Positions 5,414 through 5,902 of a stretch of 5,902 nt of DNA are shown here, in pieces. Numbering within the stretch: the first letter of the stretch is position 1; every line of letters begins with the position of its first letter. The notes beneath the pieces were generated by a model. That model had not been told where the DNA came from and made no database searches. It saw only the letters and a list, made by a program, of their open reading frames with translations. The DNA comes from a bacterium. Lineage in GTDB: Bacteria > Krumholzibacteriota > Krumholzibacteriia > Krumholzibacteriales > Krumholzibacteriaceae. Both the position numbers and the translations under genes were made by a program. The stretch spans positions 1-5,902 of the forward strand of contig JAFNGP010000111.1 in NCBI GenBank assembly GCA_017885175.1, written 5' to 3'.

Positions 5414-5902
5414 CCGCGAGGGAGGGCTATCGGGCACAAAGATCCTTCTCGTGGTGACGGGCGGCATCGCCGCCTACAAGTCCGCGCTCCTGGTTCGCCT
5501 TCTCAAATGCGGCGGGGCTGAGGTTCGTGTGGCGATGAGCGCCGCCGCGACCGAATTCGTTACGCCTCTCACGTTCGAAATTCTTTCGGAGAATCCCGTA
5601 TCGATCAATATGTTCGCGCGGCGCGAGCGCCCCGTCGTCGAGCACGTCGAGCTCTCGAAGTGGGCTGACCGCGTCGTCGTCGCTCCCGCGACCGCCGACA
5701 TCATCGCGAAGGCGGCGCTCGGCATCGCCGACGAGATCGCGAGCACGGTGCTTCTGTCGGCGCGCGCCCCCGTCATGTTCGCCCCCGCGATGAACGAGGC
5801 GATGTGGGCGAGCCCGGCTGTCCGGCGCAACATTCAAACGCTCGCGGCCGATGGAAAGATCGTTCTCGATCCCGGCTCGGGCGCCCTCGCCTGCGGGGAC
5901 GT
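5388..5902 (+). CDS. coaBC: CoaBC (Dfp), phosphopantothenoylcysteine decarboxylase/synthetase, 3'-truncated by window edge
   Basis: CoaBC makes phosphopantothenoylcysteine (CoaB half) and decarboxylates it with FMN (CoaC half) in coenzyme A synthesis. Only the CoaC half is visible, 171 full residues. Seen motifs are KILLVVTGGIAAYKSALL (18-35, FMN binding), HVELSKWAD with the catalytic His86, APATADIIAK (99-108), PAMNEAMW (133-140) and GALACGD (165-171), whose Cys169 corresponds to the active-site cysteine of the substrate clamp in E. coli. All catalytic residues visible so far are intact. The ATG at 5388 is the first start after an in-frame TGA at 5376 and gives a 17-residue lead before the first strand. 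It overlaps rpoZ by 26 bp in another frame, suggesting translational coupling. GTG at 5451 or 5454 would remove the first strand. Whether the CoaB half follows is outside the window; the bifunctional form is assumed. Confidence 0.94.
   Translation, partial: MRTQRGRNSREGGLSGTKILLVVTGGIAAYKSALLVRLLKCGGAEVRVAMSAAATEFVTPLTFEILSENPVSINMFARRERPVVEHVELSKWADRVVVAPATADIIAKAALGIADEIASTVLLSARAPVMFAPAMNEAMWASPAVRRNIQTLAADGKIVLDPGSGALACGD

Noticed and set aside
1..5902. Mobile elements, CRISPR arrays, tRNA or rRNA genes, defence islands
   Set aside because: No transposase or integrase motifs, terminal repeats, spacer arrays or RNA gene signatures were seen; the content is core genes with coherent composition.

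Overview
This is a GC-rich bacterial chromosomal segment with six protein genes. Five are recognisable housekeeping genes: ispG (truncated by the left edge), rqcH/NFACT (minus strand), yicC, gmk and rpoZ followed by coaBC (truncated by the right edge), which makes six with coaBC counted; a seventh small gene encodes an unrecognised exported protein. The order yicC-gmk-rpoZ-coaBC is a widespread bacterial cluster. MEP-pathway isoprenoid synthesis plus a bacterial-type RqcH fits many phyla. The divergent details (short omega subunit, unusual YicC and RqcH motifs, very high GC) suggest an uncultured or poorly sampled Gram-negative-like lineage, but the window does not allow a firm placement.

Layout. 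Positions 1-950 hold the C-terminal 315 residues of IspG. Positions 951-1126 hold a possible weak terminator hairpin, an AT-rich island with a good extended -10 promoter, and a roughly 105-nt potentially structured leader. Positions 1127-1486 encode a 119-residue protein with a clear signal peptide and no recognised family. Positions 1487-1619 are a convergent intergenic region with one GC-rich hairpin. Positions 1620-3311 on the minus strand encode an RqcH-like ribosome quality control protein. Positions 3312-3482 are the divergent promoter region between rqcH and yicC. From 3483 to the right edge run yicC, gmk, rpoZ and coaBC, all on the plus strand. A 176-bp structured region with its own candidate promoter lies before rpoZ, and coaBC starts inside rpoZ.

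How the genes relate. IspG (isoprenoid precursors), Gmk (GDP/dGDP supply), RpoZ (RNA polymerase assembly) and CoaBC (coenzyme A) are core metabolism and transcription. YicC is a member of an RNA-decay-related family, and RqcH acts on stalled 50S-peptidyl-tRNA complexes, so the divergent pair touches RNA and translation quality control, although no functional link can be shown from sequence. No mobile element, CRISPR array, tRNA, rRNA or defence system is visible. The points most worth a second look are the leader and unknown exported protein at 1021-1486, the variant motifs in RqcH and YicC, and the overlapping inverted repeats and hairpins before rpoZ. I found no convincing new multi-gene system.
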